From Rhizobium mesosinicum (GTDB lineage: Bacteria > Pseudomonadota > Alphaproteobacteria > Rhizobiales > Rhizobiaceae): a stretch of 64,000 bases of DNA. The stretch covers positions 310,001 to 374,000 of the forward strand of contig NZ_JAEUAK010000002.1 of the NCBI RefSeq assembly GCF_019511345.1, in the 5' to 3' direction. Below are positions 63,267 through 64,000 of this stretch, one piece after another; positions within the stretch are counted from its first letter, which is position 1; every line of letters begins with the position of its first letter. Position numbers and translations under genes: made by a program. The notes under the pieces were generated by a model. The model worked only from the letters and a program-made list of their open reading frames with translations. It had not been told where the DNA came from and did no database searches.

Positions 63267-63395
63267 AAAAAGAAAGAGCCCGACGCGGGAGGAGGTGCGT
63301 CGGGCTCTTGATCCTGACCGACAACTGGGAGGAGGAGTGTTGTCAGTCCGATGAAGGAGCGCTGGGAGGAGGAGTGCGCTGCCTTCGTGATTATC
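63267..63395 (-). ncRNA. Alpha-r14-type small RNA (anti-Shine-Dalgarno hairpins)
   Basis: On the minus strand three hairpins follow each other, each with the loop CCTCCTCCC: 63358-63380 (5-bp stem AGCGC with GCGCT), 63320-63344 (6-bp stem GACAAC with GTTGTC) and 63275-63308 (12-bp stem, AGAGCCCGACGC with GCGTCGGGCTCT). The last one is followed by TTTCTTTTT, a strong Rho-independent terminator. Rhizobial alpha-r14 (NfeR1-type) RNAs have such loops, complementary to ribosome-binding sites. The right end is approximate; no transcription start could be read. Confidence 0.8.
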
Positions 63396-63643
63396 AATAC
63401 TCAATTCATTCGCTGGAGAACAGCGAAATTACCGCAATGCAGCAATGCATGTGGCGCAATGCTTGCCTCCCTGGCGCCACGCGTGCGCCTCATTTTGCGG
63501 CATCTTTGATCAACTGATCAAAATATACCGCACATTGCCCATGCATGAATCCCATGGGCTGCGTACCTTTCCCGATGTCGCATGGAAATGACGAAACGGC
63601 CGTGGCTGAAACCGCGGCCGTTTCATCGCTGATTTTATGTTTA

Positions 63644-64000
63644 TCAGGCGGCCTTGAAGAGTTTCCTGCCTTCCGCATCAAGGGCAGCAAACTCGTCGTC
63701 GGACAGCGTAATGTTGACCGCAGCGACGTTCTCTTCGAGATGCTTGACCTTCGACGTGCCCGGGATAGGCAGCATGACGGGGCTGCGCTTCAGCACCCAG
63801 TCCAGCGCGATCTGGCTCGGCGCCGCATTGTGCTTCCTGGCGATGGTATCGAGCAGCGAGCCCGGCTTGGCGAGATCGCCGGCCGCCAACGGATACCAGG
63901 GGATGAAGCCGATATTGTGCTTGGCGCAATAGTCGAGAACATCCTCGCTGGTGCGGTCGACGAGATTGTAACGGTTCTGAATCGTTGCGACTTTGAAGAC
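63644..64000 (-). CDS. Aldo/keto reductase (C-terminal part, cut by window edge)
   Basis: The last 118 codons of an aldo/keto reductase are visible; the gene begins beyond the right edge. The C-terminal blocks are [34 protein letters not shown], then [35 protein letters not shown], the NAD(P)-binding end of the family. This is a different group from the enzyme at 26856-27875. The stop is TAA at 63644-63646. Confidence 0.9.
   Translation of the reverse strand, partial: VFKVATIQNRYNLVDRTSEDVLDYCAKHNIGFIPWYPLAAGDLAKPGSLLDTIARKHNAAPSQIALDWVLKRSPVMLPIPGTSKVKHLEENVAAVNITLSDDEFAALDAEGRKLFKAA

Noticed and set aside
1..64000. CRISPR arrays, insertion sequences and rRNA genes
   Set aside because: No repeat-spacer pattern, transposase or rRNA sequence was seen on reading through both strands.

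Overview
The window looks like a chromosomal stretch of a Rhizobium-type alphaproteobacterium (Hyphomicrobiales). The evidence is the gene content: a phoR-pstSCAB phosphate cluster, an frcBCAK fructose-type transporter with a ROK regulator, pgi next to a fructokinase gene, many CUT2 sugar and osmoprotectant transporters, RIME-like intergenic palindromes, and an apparent alpha-r14-type small RNA with CCTCCTCCC loops. No species call is possible from sequence reading alone.

Layout: (1) 1-6820, phosphate regulon: phoR, pstS, pstC, pstA and partial pstB on the minus strand, then a PPK2 polyphosphate kinase on the plus strand. (2) 6841-9322, a membrane-anchored hypothetical protein, a possible small Cys-rich protein and a nitronate monooxygenase. 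(3) tRNA-Thr (CGT) at 9448-9523, followed by about 7.5 kb of decaying integrated element (9524-17001). It holds AlpA, a CHC2-Toprim primase fused to an unrelated tail, a gene with an internal amber codon and two frameshifted remnants. It also carries a better preserved cargo of an MBOAT acyltransferase, a small membrane protein and an SGNH-like protein. No integrase is visible. (4) 17107-20611, a GGDEF-EAL protein and a divergent PhcB-like methyltransferase, flanked by an imperfect 34-bp direct repeat. (5) 20578-24118, an exported protein, a glycosyltransferase, a DHA2 exporter and two kinds of intergenic repeats.

(6) 24166-34094, a sugar (probably L-fucose or related deoxy-sugar) catabolic locus: GntR regulator, UxaA-family dehydratase, aldo/keto reductase, FucU mutarotase, CUT2 ABC transporter, alcohol dehydrogenase, CutC. 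Two near-identical palindromic sites mark the two promoters. (7) 34127-42513, a LysR-type protein with two predicted HTH domains, an osmF-yehYXW-like osmoprotectant transporter, a glyoxalase-fold protein and a GH2 beta-mannosidase. (8) 42563-53773, housekeeping and mixed genes: PRC-barrel protein, fadD, pgi, hydrolase, fructokinase, pyrE, TetR with DUF1772 partner, glyoxalase-like protein, diguanylate cyclase, pyrC. (9) 53838-59405, frcK-frcA-frcC-frcB divergent from a ROK regulator and an RbsD/FucU mutarotase. (10) 59415-61789, hydroxyproline epimerase-like protein and D-amino acid dehydrogenase. (11) 61867-64000, an alpha/beta-hydrolase lipoprotein, the small RNA locus and a partial aldo/keto reductase.

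Themes: several transporter operons place a hairpin directly after the binding-protein gene, which fits excess binding protein. The fucose-type and frc loci each pair a CUT2 transporter with a FucU-like mutarotase. The most unusual part is the decayed element after tRNA-Thr together with the repeat-flanked signalling pair beside it; the clearest non-coding signal is the triple anti-Shine-Dalgarno hairpin RNA at 63267-63395.
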